The notes beneath the pieces are model-generated. The model ran no database searches. It was given only the letters and a program-made list of their open reading frames with translations, and was not told where the DNA came from. Shown piece after piece: positions 35,993 to 45,914 of a stretch of DNA of 64,000 nucleotides; positions within the stretch are counted from its first letter, which is position 1, and every line of letters begins with the position of its first letter. The translations under genes and the position numbers were made by a program. Source of the DNA: Saccharothrix violaceirubra (lineage in GTDB: Bacteria > Actinomycetota > Actinomycetes > Mycobacteriales > Pseudonocardiaceae); NCBI RefSeq assembly GCF_014203755.1, contig NZ_JACHJS010000001.1, positions 5,518,001 through 5,582,000 on the forward strand, read 5' to 3'.

Positions 35993-36064
35993 TGGGCGCG
36001 GCAGGATTCGAACCTGCGACCGCTCGGGTGTAAACCGAGTGCTCTTCCGCTGAGCTACGCGCCC
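35993..36064 (-). tRNA. tRNA-Val (anticodon TAC)
   Basis: A complete 72-base cloverleaf on the minus strand: acceptor GGGCGCG/CGCGCCC, D arm GCTC-AGCGGAA-GAGC, anticodon arm CTCGG-TTTACAC-CCGAG with anticodon TAC, a 5-base variable loop and T arm GCAGG-TTCGAAT-CCTGC. Discriminator base A at 35993; CCA is not encoded. The 3' end points towards the HSP90-like module, the side where integrating elements insert. Confidence 0.97.
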
Positions 36065-36103
36065 GGACGGCATCGGCGGAGCCGCCGATGCCGGGGGAAA
36101 CTA

Positions 36104-36565
36104 TCAGGCCAGGGCGGCCACGGCCTTCTTCCACGCCTCCTGGTCGCGCGCCTCGCCCGGCGCGTTGACCTCGGCGTAGCGGACGACGCCGGCGGTGTCG
36201 ATCAGGAACGTGCCGCGCGTCGCGAGCCCGGCCGCCTCGTTGAACACGCCGTACTTGGTCGCGACGTCGCCGTGCGGCCAGAAGTCCGACAGCAGCGGGA
36301 ACTGGTAGCCCTGCTGCTCGGCCCACGCCTTGAGGCTGAACGGGGTGTCCACGGACACGCCGAGGACCTGCACGTTCTCGTTCTCGTACGTGGCCAGCTC
36401 GTCACGCACCTGGCACAGTTCGCCCGTGCAGATGCCGCTGAACGCGAACGGGTAGAACACGAGCAGCACGTTGCGCTCACCGCGGAACGACGAGAGCGTC
36501 ACGGCCTGCTTGTTGTAGTCGTTGAGCGTGAAGTCCGGAGCTTCCGAACCGACCTCGACCGCCAT
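36104..36565 (-). CDS. ahpE: One-Cys-type peroxiredoxin
   Basis: Thiol peroxidase of 153 residues that reduces peroxides and peroxynitrite (Rv2238c type). The peroxidatic cysteine is in PFAFSGICTGELC near residue 45, with the upstream Pro and Thr/Ser of the active site; the second cysteine four residues later could act as resolving residue, unlike strict one-Cys AhpE. The thioredoxin-like fold is otherwise standard (APDFTLNDYNKQAVTLSSF, VLGVSVDTPFSLKAWAE). ATG 36565 follows GGGGCGAGGCA. Next to the DUF3052 gene as in mycobacteria. Confidence 0.93.
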   Translation of the reverse strand: MAVEVGSEAPDFTLNDYNKQAVTLSSFRGERNVLLVFYPFAFSGICTGELCQVRDELATYENENVQVLGVSVDTPFSLKAWAEQQGYQFPLLSDFWPHGDVATKYGVFNEAAGLATRGTFLIDTAGVVRYAEVNAPGEARDQEAWKKAVAALA

Positions 36566-36641
36566 TGCCTCGCCCCTTGCGCAGAAGAAGACGGGCCCCA
36601 CCTGAACCAGGAGCCCGCTCCCGAGCCTAGGGCATCGGCCC

Positions 36642-37073
36642 TCAGCGCTTGACCTTGACCGACTTCGGGGCGACCAGCCGCGTGGCCGACCAATCGGCGC
36701 TCACGTTGATGTTGGACGTCTGTGCCAGCCCGGCGGTCGAGACGGCCTCGGCGATGTCGCTGGGCTCGACGTAACCCGAACGTCCCGTCTTCGGGGTCAG
36801 GACCCAGATCACGCCGTCCTCGGCGAGCGGGGTGGTCGCGTCGACCAGGCCGTCCACCAGGTCGCCGTCCTCGTCCCGCCACCAGAGCAGGACCACGTCC
36901 ACGACGTCGTCGGCGTCCTCGTCGAGCAGATCGCCACCGATCCGCTCTTCGATCGCCACGCGCAGGTCGTCGTCGACGTCCTCGTCCCAGCCGATCTCCT
37001 GGACAACGTTGCCCGGTTCGATCCCGAGCCTGTCGGCGACACCGGCCTTGCCGGCGTCTTCCGCGGCCACCAC
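36642..37073 (-). CDS. DUF3052 family protein
   Basis: A 143-residue acidic protein (Rv2239c type) of unknown function. Conserved features are ADRLGIEPGNVVQEIGWDEDVDDDLR near the start, the acidic DEDADDVVDVVLLWWRDEDGDLVDGLVDA and TPKTGRSGYVEPSDIAEAVSTAGL. The start is set at GTG 37073 because GGAGGA lies nine bases upstream; a GTG three codons earlier is too close to it. It is divergent from aceE, a conserved arrangement in actinobacteria. No enzyme motif is visible. Confidence 0.88.
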   Translation of the reverse strand: MVAAEDAGKAGVADRLGIEPGNVVQEIGWDEDVDDDLRVAIEERIGGDLLDEDADDVVDVVLLWWRDEDGDLVDGLVDATTPLAEDGVIWVLTPKTGRSGYVEPSDIAEAVSTAGLAQTSNINVSADWSATRLVAPKSVKVKR

Positions 37074-37370
37074 GGCTTCCACTCCTCCAAGTACAGATGA
37101 GCGGCAGCCGGGATACGACTGCCGCGCGTTGTCACTGCCAGTCGCGGCTAGCGAACACTGTCTGCCCCGCCAAGCGCAACCGTAGACGGCAAGACACGCC
37201 GCATCGGGTACCCCCGGATGCGCGACGTCATGCCCATGAGGCAGGCTCTACATACCTCCTATTCGCGCGCGCGAGAGGCTCGTCCGGGACTACTCGTCGG
37301 TAGTTGGTGCCGACGACGGGTCGGTCGGGTCACGATGGGAGTCGCACAAACCCCGGAACGAGGAGATCCC

Positions 37371-40130
<2,760 letters not shown>

Positions 40131-40142
40131 GGCACCGACGCG

Positions 40143-40178
40143 GAGGGGGCCGTCGTGGATCACCACGACGGCCCCCTC
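40143..40178 (+). terminator. Hairpin terminator after aceE
   Basis: 16-bp perfect stem GAGGGGGCCGTCGTGG and complement with an ATCA loop, 12 bases after the stop; convergent ribM can use it as well. Confidence 0.88.
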
Positions 40179-40243
40179 GGCCGTTCCTGCGGGCCTCCCG
40201 CCGGACGGACGTCCCGATCACCGGCCCGTCCCCGGAGATCGGC

Positions 40244-40891
40244 TCAGCGGTCCGCTGAGCCGATGCGCACCGCGTCGTCCGCCCTGGGCACGCGGGCGGC
40301 GGCCCGGGTCCAGTTCAGGTACCCGCTGATCACCAGCGCCGCGAACACCACGTACACGGCGGCGCTGAAGTACAGGCCGGACCCGATCTGGAGCGGCACG
40401 CCGATCGCGTCGACGACGAGCCACACCACCCAGAACTCGACCAGGCCCAGGCCCTGGAGCGTGAACGCGAGCACCGTGCCGACGAACAGCGCGGCGTCGG
40501 GCCACGGGCTCCACGACGCGTCGAAGGCGTCGAGCACCAGCGCGAACACGACCGTGCCGACGACGAACGCGGCGGCGGTGACGAGCCGTTCCCGCGTGGT
40601 GCCCTTGCGGACCACGACGCCGAACACCGGGTCACGGCGGCGGGTCCACGCCCACCAGCCGTAGAGCGTGATCGCGGCGATGACGACCTGCCGCGCGGCC
40701 GTGCCGCCCAGGTGCGCGGAGACGTAGACCATGAACAGCAACGTCACCGACACGAGCTGGACGGGCCACGTCCACAACGAGCGGCGTTGTGCGAAGAAGA
40801 CGACGAGCAGGGCGAACACCTGGCCGATGAACTCGGCGTAGGACACCTTCTGGCCGAAAGCCGTGAAGCCCTGGTCCAACAAGACGTGCAC
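40244..40891 (-). CDS. ribM: Riboflavin transporter of the PnuC family
   Basis: Membrane uptake protein of about 215 residues with seven hydrophobic helices. The PnuC family blocks are SLWTWPVQLVSVTLLF and ITLYGWWAWTRR, with VEFWVVWLVVDAIGVPLQI in the C-terminal half. PnuC itself carries nicotinamide riboside, but the FMN riboswitch directly upstream identifies this copy as RibM, the riboflavin carrier. GTG 40891 has GGAGG five bases upstream; the ATG at 40903 lacks a usable site and sits at a short hairpin. Expression should fall when FMN is plentiful. Confidence 0.88.
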   Translation of the reverse strand: MHVLLDQGFTAFGQKVSYAEFIGQVFALLVVFFAQRRSLWTWPVQLVSVTLLFMVYVSAHLGGTAARQVVIAAITLYGWWAWTRRRDPVFGVVVRKGTTRERLVTAAAFVVGTVVFALVLDAFDASWSPWPDAALFVGTVLAFTLQGLGLVEFWVVWLVVDAIGVPLQIGSGLYFSAAVYVVFAALVISGYLNWTRAAARVPRADDAVRIGSADR

Positions 40892-40939
40892 CGCGTCCTC
40901 CATCCCCGTTCGTCCCGGGGCATGGCACGACGACGGCAC

Positions 40940-41057
40940 GCGCGCCTCTCATCCGGACTTTCACCGTCGGCTCCGGAGTTCCACCGGATCGGCCGCCGTG
41001 GTGGCGGTTCGCGGGCTGTACCGCCGGTTCGGATTTCCACCGAGCCCCGGAGCGCAT
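40940..41057 (-). ncRNA. FMN riboswitch (RFN element)
   Basis: Read on the minus strand, the conserved RFN blocks appear in order: GGGGCTCGGTGGAAATCCG, ACCGGCGGTACAGCCCGCGA, then CCGGTGGAACTCCGGA, CCGACGGTGAAAGTCCGGAT and GAGAG. Spacing and six-stem layout fit the consensus. Between it and the ribM start is a short hairpin (CCCCG ... CGGGG) next to the ribosome site, so control is probably at translation. Confidence 0.95.
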
Positions 41058-41105
41058 GTCTCCTCGCTCAACACCACCCCACCCCCACCTGTTCCCACCC
41101 CCACG

Positions 41106-41213
41106 CGCGAGTCCTCCACTCCGACACCCCGAAACACGCACTCGGACACCCACCTTCGGGTGACCACCCCGCGAGTCATGCGTTCGGACACCGCGAAATG
41201 TGCGTTCGGACAC
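41106..41213 (-). repeat. 22-bp tandem repeat array, locus 2 (four units)
   Basis: Units at 41106-41127, 41128-41149, a 20-base interruption, 41170-41191 and 41192-41213. The interruption contains CACC-TTCG-GGTG, a tetraloop hairpin. Unit types are the same as in locus 1, and the unit 41170-41191 is identical to 2388-2409. The array sits upstream of the riboswitch and beyond the terminator of the channel-like gene. Confidence 0.85.
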
Positions 41214-41267
41214 CGCCCCCGCACCGCCGATCGCGACCCCACCGACCCATGCACCCCGGACAAACGA

Positions 41268-41305
41268 AAGACCTGCGGGAGGAACGCGTTCCTCCCGCAG
41301 GTCTT
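41268..41305. terminator. 38-bp perfect palindrome, terminator
   Basis: The 38 bases from 41268 to 41305 are exactly self-complementary (arms start AAGACCTGCGGGAGG). It lies ten bases after the stop of the minus-strand channel-like gene and is a strong terminator for it. Confidence 0.88.
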
Positions 41306-41314
41306 CGGATCGGG

Positions 41315-42115
41315 TCAGGACTTCGGACGCTCGAAGCCCTGCGGCGGCGTCGGCGTGTCCATCGTCGTGGCACGACGACCGCCGGCCATCGCCGACGCGG
41401 TCGCGGACGGCGTGATCGGGTCGTGCGAACGCCGCTGCTCCGGCGGCCGGGCGCGGGTCTCCTCCTGCACGCGGTCGAGCATGCCCTCCCACCGGCGCTG
41501 CATCGGACGGATCAGCCCGCCGCCGACGCCCACGACCACGACGCCCGCGACCGTGGCCAGCACGGCGATCAGCACCGGCATCGTCACCGACACCGCGATG
41601 CCCAACTGGTTGAGCGCCGCGATCACACCCAACGCCATGATGAAGCCCTGGGTGACCGCGCCCAATGCCCGCGTGTACGGCCGCGTGCCCAGGGCGCCGA
41701 CCACCAGCCCGCGTGCCGCCTTGCCGATCGCCGAGGCCACCAGCACGAGCACCAGCGCCACCACGATCCGGGGCAGGTACGCGATCACGTCGTTGAGCAG
41801 CGCGCTCACCGCGTTGCCCGCGCCGAACACGCCGAACGCCGTCTGCAACGCGATCAGCAGCACGAAGTAGTAGACGGCCTTGACCACGAGGCCGGTCGCG
41901 GTGATCGGCGACCGGGCCATCGCGCCGCGCAGCCCGGACCGCTCCACGAGGCGCTCGAACGCGAGCCGGCCGAGCAGGAAGTCCACGCCGCGCGCCAGTG
42001 CCTTGGCGATCAGCCAGCCGATGCCCAGCACCAGCAGGAAGCCGAGGAATTTCGGTACGAAGGTGGCGACCATCGCCCACGCTTCGCCAAGCCCTTCGGT
42101 GATCTGGGAACCCAT
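41315..42115 (-). CDS. Membrane protein with mechanosensitive-channel-like helix repeats
   Basis: A 266-residue protein with five to six membrane helices. Two copies of a repeat are visible: WLIAKALARGVDFLLGRLAFERLVERSGL and AIGKAARGLVVGALGTRPYTRALG, each after a hydrophobic helix, as in the conserved TM-helix repeat (PF05552-like) found in cyanobacterial and actinobacterial relatives of MscS. The MscS beta-domain is absent, so gating as a channel is unproven. The C-terminal 60 residues are hydrophilic. ATG 42115 has GAGGAGG upstream. Divergent from fasR by 235 bases. Confidence 0.82.
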   Translation of the reverse strand: MGSQITEGLGEAWAMVATFVPKFLGFLLVLGIGWLIAKALARGVDFLLGRLAFERLVERSGLRGAMARSPITATGLVVKAVYYFVLLIALQTAFGVFGAGNAVSALLNDVIAYLPRIVVALVLVLVASAIGKAARGLVVGALGTRPYTRALGAVTQGFIMALGVIAALNQLGIAVSVTMPVLIAVLATVAGVVVVGVGGGLIRPMQRRWEGMLDRVQEETRARPPEQRRSHDPITPSATASAMAGGRRATTMDTPTPPQGFERPKS

Positions 42116-42268
42116 GACAACCTCCTCGTCATCGGGCGATCCGTCACCGTGATCATTGGTCCGTCCCCGTCACCCGGCAACCTGAACGCATGGCACGAAA
42201 GGGTGACTGGCGTGGCACATCCCGCCGGAACGGTCCAGAGTGGAATCACCGGTGGGGACCGGGGAGAG

Positions 42269-42304
42269 GGAAACGCCCGACGCGCTGGCGCGTCGGGCGT
42301 TTCC
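42269..42304 (+). terminator. Hairpin terminator with no gene assigned to it
   Basis: 17-bp stem GGAAACGCCCGACGCGC and complement with a 2-base loop. It lies between two genes that both point away from it, so it terminates neither. It may end a small transcript starting near 42190, or act as an attenuator upstream of fasR. Confidence 0.7.
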
Positions 42305-42350
42305 GGTTCCCGGGGACGCCACGTCCCCGCCGACGTGCCATCGTGGGCGC

Positions 42351-43532
42351 ATGGTCGACGACCACCCCGCCCCGCTCTCCCCGACGACGTTGCGCGAACT
42401 CCAACGCGCCTCCGGCGAACTGGCCACGTCCAGCGTCGCCGAGATGGAGCGCCGCCTGCCCTGGTTCCGCCGCATGCCGGCCGACCAGCGGGCGAGCGTG
42501 CTGCTGCTGATCCAGAACGGGGTGGCCGGGTTCGTGTCGTGGCTGCACGACCCGGACCAGGCGATCCGGTTGACCGCCGACGCGTTCCGGTCGGCGCCCA
42601 AGGACATCGCCCGCTGGGTGAGCCTGCGCCAGACGGTGGAGCTGGTGCGGATCGCGTTGGAGCTGTTCGAGCGGCAACTGCCGGGGCTGGCGGCCGACGA
42701 CGCCGAACGCGCCGTGCTCACCGAGGGCGTGCTGCGGTACGGCCGCGAGATCGCGTTCTCGGCGGCGACGTCGTACGCGGCGGCGGCCGAGGCGCGTGGT
42801 GCGTGGGACGCCCGGCTGGAGGCGTTGGTCGTGGACGGGATCGTGCGTGGCGACGCCGAGGAGTCGCTGCTGTCCCGGGCGACGGCGTTGGGCTGGGACC
42901 CGGCGGAGGAGGCGACCGTGCTGGTCGGCAACCCGCCGTCGGACGACCCGCCGGCCGTGGTGTTCGAGGTGCGCAGCCGGGCGGCCCGGCTGGGTCGGCC
43001 GGTGCTGTTGAGCGTGCAGGGGTCACGGCTGGTCGTGGTGCTGGGCGGCGAGACCGCGGACGGGACGGCGCCGGCGCGGATCGCGGAGGCGTTCGGGCCG
43101 GGCGCGGTGGTGGCCGGGCCGACCGTGGCCACGCTCGCCGAGGCGCACCGCAGCGCGAGCGACGCGCTGTCCGGGCTGCGCGCGGTCGTGGGCTGGCCGG
43201 CGGCGCCGCGTCCGGTGCGGTCGCTCGACCTGCTGCCGGAACGGGCGCTCGCGGGCGACCCGGAAGCCGAGTGGCAGCTGGTGGACCGGGTGGCGCGGCC
43301 GTTGGAGGACGCGGGCGGCGCGCTGCTCGACACGGTCGACGGCTTCCTGGAGGTCGGCGGTGTGCTGGAGGCGTGCGCACGGCGACTGTTCGTGCACCCG
43401 AACACCGTGCGTTACCGACTTCGTCGCGCCACGGAGCTGACCGGGTTGAACCCCAACGACGCGCGTGACGCGCTGGTGCTGCGCGTGGCACTGTCCGTGG
43501 GCAGGCTGGCGCGGGCCCGCGGCCTGTGGTGA
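42351..43532 (+). CDS. fasR: PucR-type activator of fatty acid synthesis
   Basis: A 393-residue regulator of the Streptomyces FasR type (Rv2242 in mycobacteria), which activates the fabD-fabH-acpP-fabF operon. The C-terminal helix-turn-helix is VGGVLEACARRLFVHPNTVRYRLRRATELTG (about 345-376), the PucR signature. A central GGDEF-like/CdaR region and an N-terminal helical domain precede it. ATG 42351 starts MVDDHPAPLSP; the frame is open upstream through the orphan hairpin but that part is not coding. It sits directly before fabD with 174 bases between, where its likely operator lies. Confidence 0.92.
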   Translation: MVDDHPAPLSPTTLRELQRASGELATSSVAEMERRLPWFRRMPADQRASVLLLIQNGVAGFVSWLHDPDQAIRLTADAFRSAPKDIARWVSLRQTVELVRIALELFERQLPGLAADDAERAVLTEGVLRYGREIAFSAATSYAAAAEARGAWDARLEALVVDGIVRGDAEESLLSRATALGWDPAEEATVLVGNPPSDDPPAVVFEVRSRAARLGRPVLLSVQGSRLVVVLGGETADGTAPARIAEAFGPGAVVAGPTVATLAEAHRSASDALSGLRAVVGWPAAPRPVRSLDLLPERALAGDPEAEWQLVDRVARPLEDAGGALLDTVDGFLEVGGVLEACARRLFVHPNTVRYRLRRATELTGLNPNDARDALVLRVALSVGRLARARGLW

Positions 43533-43706
43533 CGTGTGATCTGGAACGCATGTCCCGTTCAGCACATTTGGGCTGTGGTCGACAACACGCGACGTCGTTC
43601 CACGTTCACTTAGGGGTCACTTTTGTAGAAACCCTACAAGCTCAATGGCCCGGATTCGTCACCGACGGCATTCTGTGAACCGGCGGTGAACGTGTTCAGT
43701 GAGCGG
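43533..43706 (+). promoter_or_regulatory. fabD promoter region with inverted repeat TTGTAG-N5-CTACAA
   Basis: A 6+6 perfect inverted repeat lies at 43623-43639 in an AT-richer stretch 68 bases before the fabD start. Placement and symmetry fit a FasR binding site; the exact FasR consensus was not available to compare. Confidence 0.6.
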
Positions 43707-44636
43707 GTGATCGCGCTGCTCGCCCCAGGACAGGGGTCCCAGACACCCGGCATGCTCGCGCCCTGGCTCGAACTCGAAGGTGCGGAGAAGCGCGTCGCCC
43801 AGTGGTCCGAGAGCACCGGCCTCGACCTGCGTCGACTGGGCACCGAGGCCGACGCTGACGAGATCAAGGACACCTCCGTCACGCAGCCGCTCGTCGTCGC
43901 GCTGGCCGTGCTGGCCGCCGAGGAACTGCGTCGCCGCGTAGACCTGCCCGCCGACACGGTCGTGGCCGGGCACTCCGTCGGCGAGCTGGCCGCCGCGGCG
44001 GTCGCGGGTGTGCTCACGGCGGACGACGCGGTCGCGCTGGCCGCCGTGCGCGGCGCCGAGATGGCCGCCGCGTGCTCGCTCGCACCGACCGGGATGGCCG
44101 CCGTGCTCGGCGGCGAGGAGGACGTCGTCCTCGCCCGGCTCGACGAGCTGGGCCTGGTCGGGGCCAACCGCAACGGCGCGGGTCAGATCGTGGCCGCCGG
44201 GCCGCTGGACGCGATCGACCTGCTCGTCGAGACGCCGCCGGAGCGGGCGAAGATCCGCAGGCTCCAGGTCGCGGGCGCGTTCCACACCGGGTACATGAGC
44301 ACGGCGGAGGACGCGGTGCGCACGCGTGCCGCCGACGTTGCCGTGTCCGACCCGGTCTTCCCGCTGCTGTCCAACGCGGACGGCGCCGTCGTCGACTCCG
44401 GCGACGAGGTGCTGCGGCGGCTGATCTCCCAGGTGACCCGCCCGGTGCGGTGGGACTCCTGCCAGTCAACCCTCGCCGGTCGCGGCGTGACCGCCGTGGT
44501 GGAACTGCCGCCGGCGGGCGCGTTGACCGGCCTGGCCAAGCGCGAGCTGAAGGGCACACCCACGTTGGCACTGAAGACCCCCGACCAGCTCGACCAGGTC
44601 GTCGCACTGCTCACCGCCGAGGTGAGCGCCGAGTGA
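43707..44636 (+). CDS. fabD: Malonyl-CoA:ACP transacylase
   Basis: Loads malonate from CoA to acyl carrier protein for fatty acid elongation. About 309 residues. Active-site serine is in VVAGHSVGELAAAAVAG (near residue 92), the catalytic His in AGAFHTGYM, and APGQGSQTPGM opens the protein. GTG 43707 (MIALLAPGQGSQ) is preferred because homologues start there; GTG 43686 and 43692 would add residues without a ribosome site. Its stop overlaps the fabH start (GTGA). Confidence 0.95.
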   Translation: MIALLAPGQGSQTPGMLAPWLELEGAEKRVAQWSESTGLDLRRLGTEADADEIKDTSVTQPLVVALAVLAAEELRRRVDLPADTVVAGHSVGELAAAAVAGVLTADDAVALAAVRGAEMAAACSLAPTGMAAVLGGEEDVVLARLDELGLVGANRNGAGQIVAAGPLDAIDLLVETPPERAKIRRLQVAGAFHTGYMSTAEDAVRTRAADVAVSDPVFPLLSNADGAVVDSGDEVLRRLISQVTRPVRWDSCQSTLAGRGVTAVVELPPAGALTGLAKRELKGTPTLALKTPDQLDQVVALLTAEVSAE

Positions 44637-45610
44637 GCGCCTTCTCCCTCCCCGCCGGCCGCGTCGGCACGGGCATCGTCGGCCTGGGCAGCCACCAGCC
44701 GGACAACATCGTCAGCAACCACGACCTGGCCAAGGTCATGGACACCTCCGACGAGTGGATCCGCGACCGCGTCGGCATCGTCAACCGCCGGATCGCGGCC
44801 AAGGACGAGCGGCTCGTCGACATGGCGGTCGTGGCCGGCGCCAAGGCCGTCGCGGACGCGGGGCTCGCGCCGTCGGACATCGGCGCCGTGATCGTCGCGA
44901 CCTGCACCATGCCATCGCAGATCCCCAACGCCGCCGCGCAGGTCGCGGACCGGATCGGGGTCAAGGCCGCGCCCGCGTTCGACCTGAACGCCGCGTGCGC
45001 GGGCTTCTGCTACGCCCTGGGCACCGCGTCCGACCTGGTCCGTGCGGGCACCGCCGAGCACGTGCTGGTGATCGGCGCGGAGAAGCTGTCGGACTGGGTC
45101 GACCAGACCGACCGGTCGACCGCGATCATCTTCGCCGACGGCGCGGGCGCGGCCGTGGTCGGTCCGGTCGCCGAACCGGGCATCGGGCCCGTGGCGTGGG
45201 GCAGCGCGGGCGACCTGGTCGACATGATCCACGTGGCCGACCGGAACTCGTGGATCTTCCAGGAGGGCCAGTCGGTCTTCCGGTGGGCCACGACCCAGAT
45301 CGCGCCGATCGCGGTCAAGGCCGTCGAGTCCGCCGGGCTGACCCTGGCCGACATCGACGTCTTCGTACCGCACCAGGCGAACCTGCGGATCATCGAGTCG
45401 ATCGCGAAGCGGCTGAAGTCCCTCGGCGCGCGCGACGACCTGAAGGTGGCACGCGACATCGTCGAGTCGGGCAACACGTCCTCGGCCTCGATCCCGCTCG
45501 CGCTGGACCACATGCGCGCGGCGGGCGAGATCTCCAGCGGGGACGTCGCGCTGCTCGTCGGCTTCGGCGCCGGCCTGTCCTTCGCGGGCCAGGTCGTCCG
45601 CTGCCCGTGA
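44633..45610 (+). CDS. fabH: Beta-ketoacyl-ACP synthase III
   Basis: Starts fatty acid synthesis by condensing an acyl-CoA primer with malonyl-ACP. The 325-residue product has the Cys-His-Asn triad: Cys in NAACAGFCYALG, His in FVPHQANLRIIE and Asn in ESGNTSSASIP. The GFGAGLSFAG end is conserved. Unlike M. tuberculosis, where fabH is elsewhere because a type I synthase feeds the pathway, the gene is here within the fab operon, the Streptomyces arrangement. GTG 44633 overlaps fabD by four bases. Confidence 0.96.
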   Translation: MSAFSLPAGRVGTGIVGLGSHQPDNIVSNHDLAKVMDTSDEWIRDRVGIVNRRIAAKDERLVDMAVVAGAKAVADAGLAPSDIGAVIVATCTMPSQIPNAAAQVADRIGVKAAPAFDLNAACAGFCYALGTASDLVRAGTAEHVLVIGAEKLSDWVDQTDRSTAIIFADGAGAAVVGPVAEPGIGPVAWGSAGDLVDMIHVADRNSWIFQEGQSVFRWATTQIAPIAVKAVESAGLTLADIDVFVPHQANLRIIESIAKRLKSLGARDDLKVARDIVESGNTSSASIPLALDHMRAAGEISSGDVALLVGFGAGLSFAGQVVRCP

Positions 45611-45671
45611 TCCGTTCACCCAGACTCCGGTGGGAAAACCAGCCGGCGACGCACGAAGGAAAGGGAAACCA

Positions 45672-45914
45672 GTGAGCAACGAGGACATCCAGGTGGGACT
45701 CGCGGAGATCGTCGAAGAGGTCGCCGGTGTCGCGGCCGACGACGTGACCCCCGACAAGTCCTTCGTGGACGACCTGGACATCGACTCGCTGTCCATGGTG
45801 GAGATCGCGGTCCAGGCCGAGGACAGGTTCGGGGTCAAGATCCCCGACGACCAGCTCGCCGGCCTCAAGACCGTCGGCGATGCGGTCGACTACATCACCG
45901 CCAACAAGGCATGA
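45672..45914 (+). CDS. acpP: Acyl carrier protein
   Basis: Carries growing fatty acyl chains on phosphopantetheine. The 80-residue acidic helical protein has the modification site in DLDIDSLSMVEIAVQAEDRFG, with the serine of DSLS at about position 41. GTG 45672 follows GGAAAGGGAAACC; the open frame begins 14 codons upstream but those codons are basic and unlike the family. Its stop overlaps the fabF start (ATGA). Confidence 0.96.
   Translation: MSNEDIQVGLAEIVEEVAGVAADDVTPDKSFVDDLDIDSLSMVEIAVQAEDRFGVKIPDDQLAGLKTVGDAVDYITANKA

Noticed and set aside
41106..41213. Possible CRISPR array
   Set aside because: Units are adjacent without unique spacers and no cas genes are present; it is a tandem repeat.
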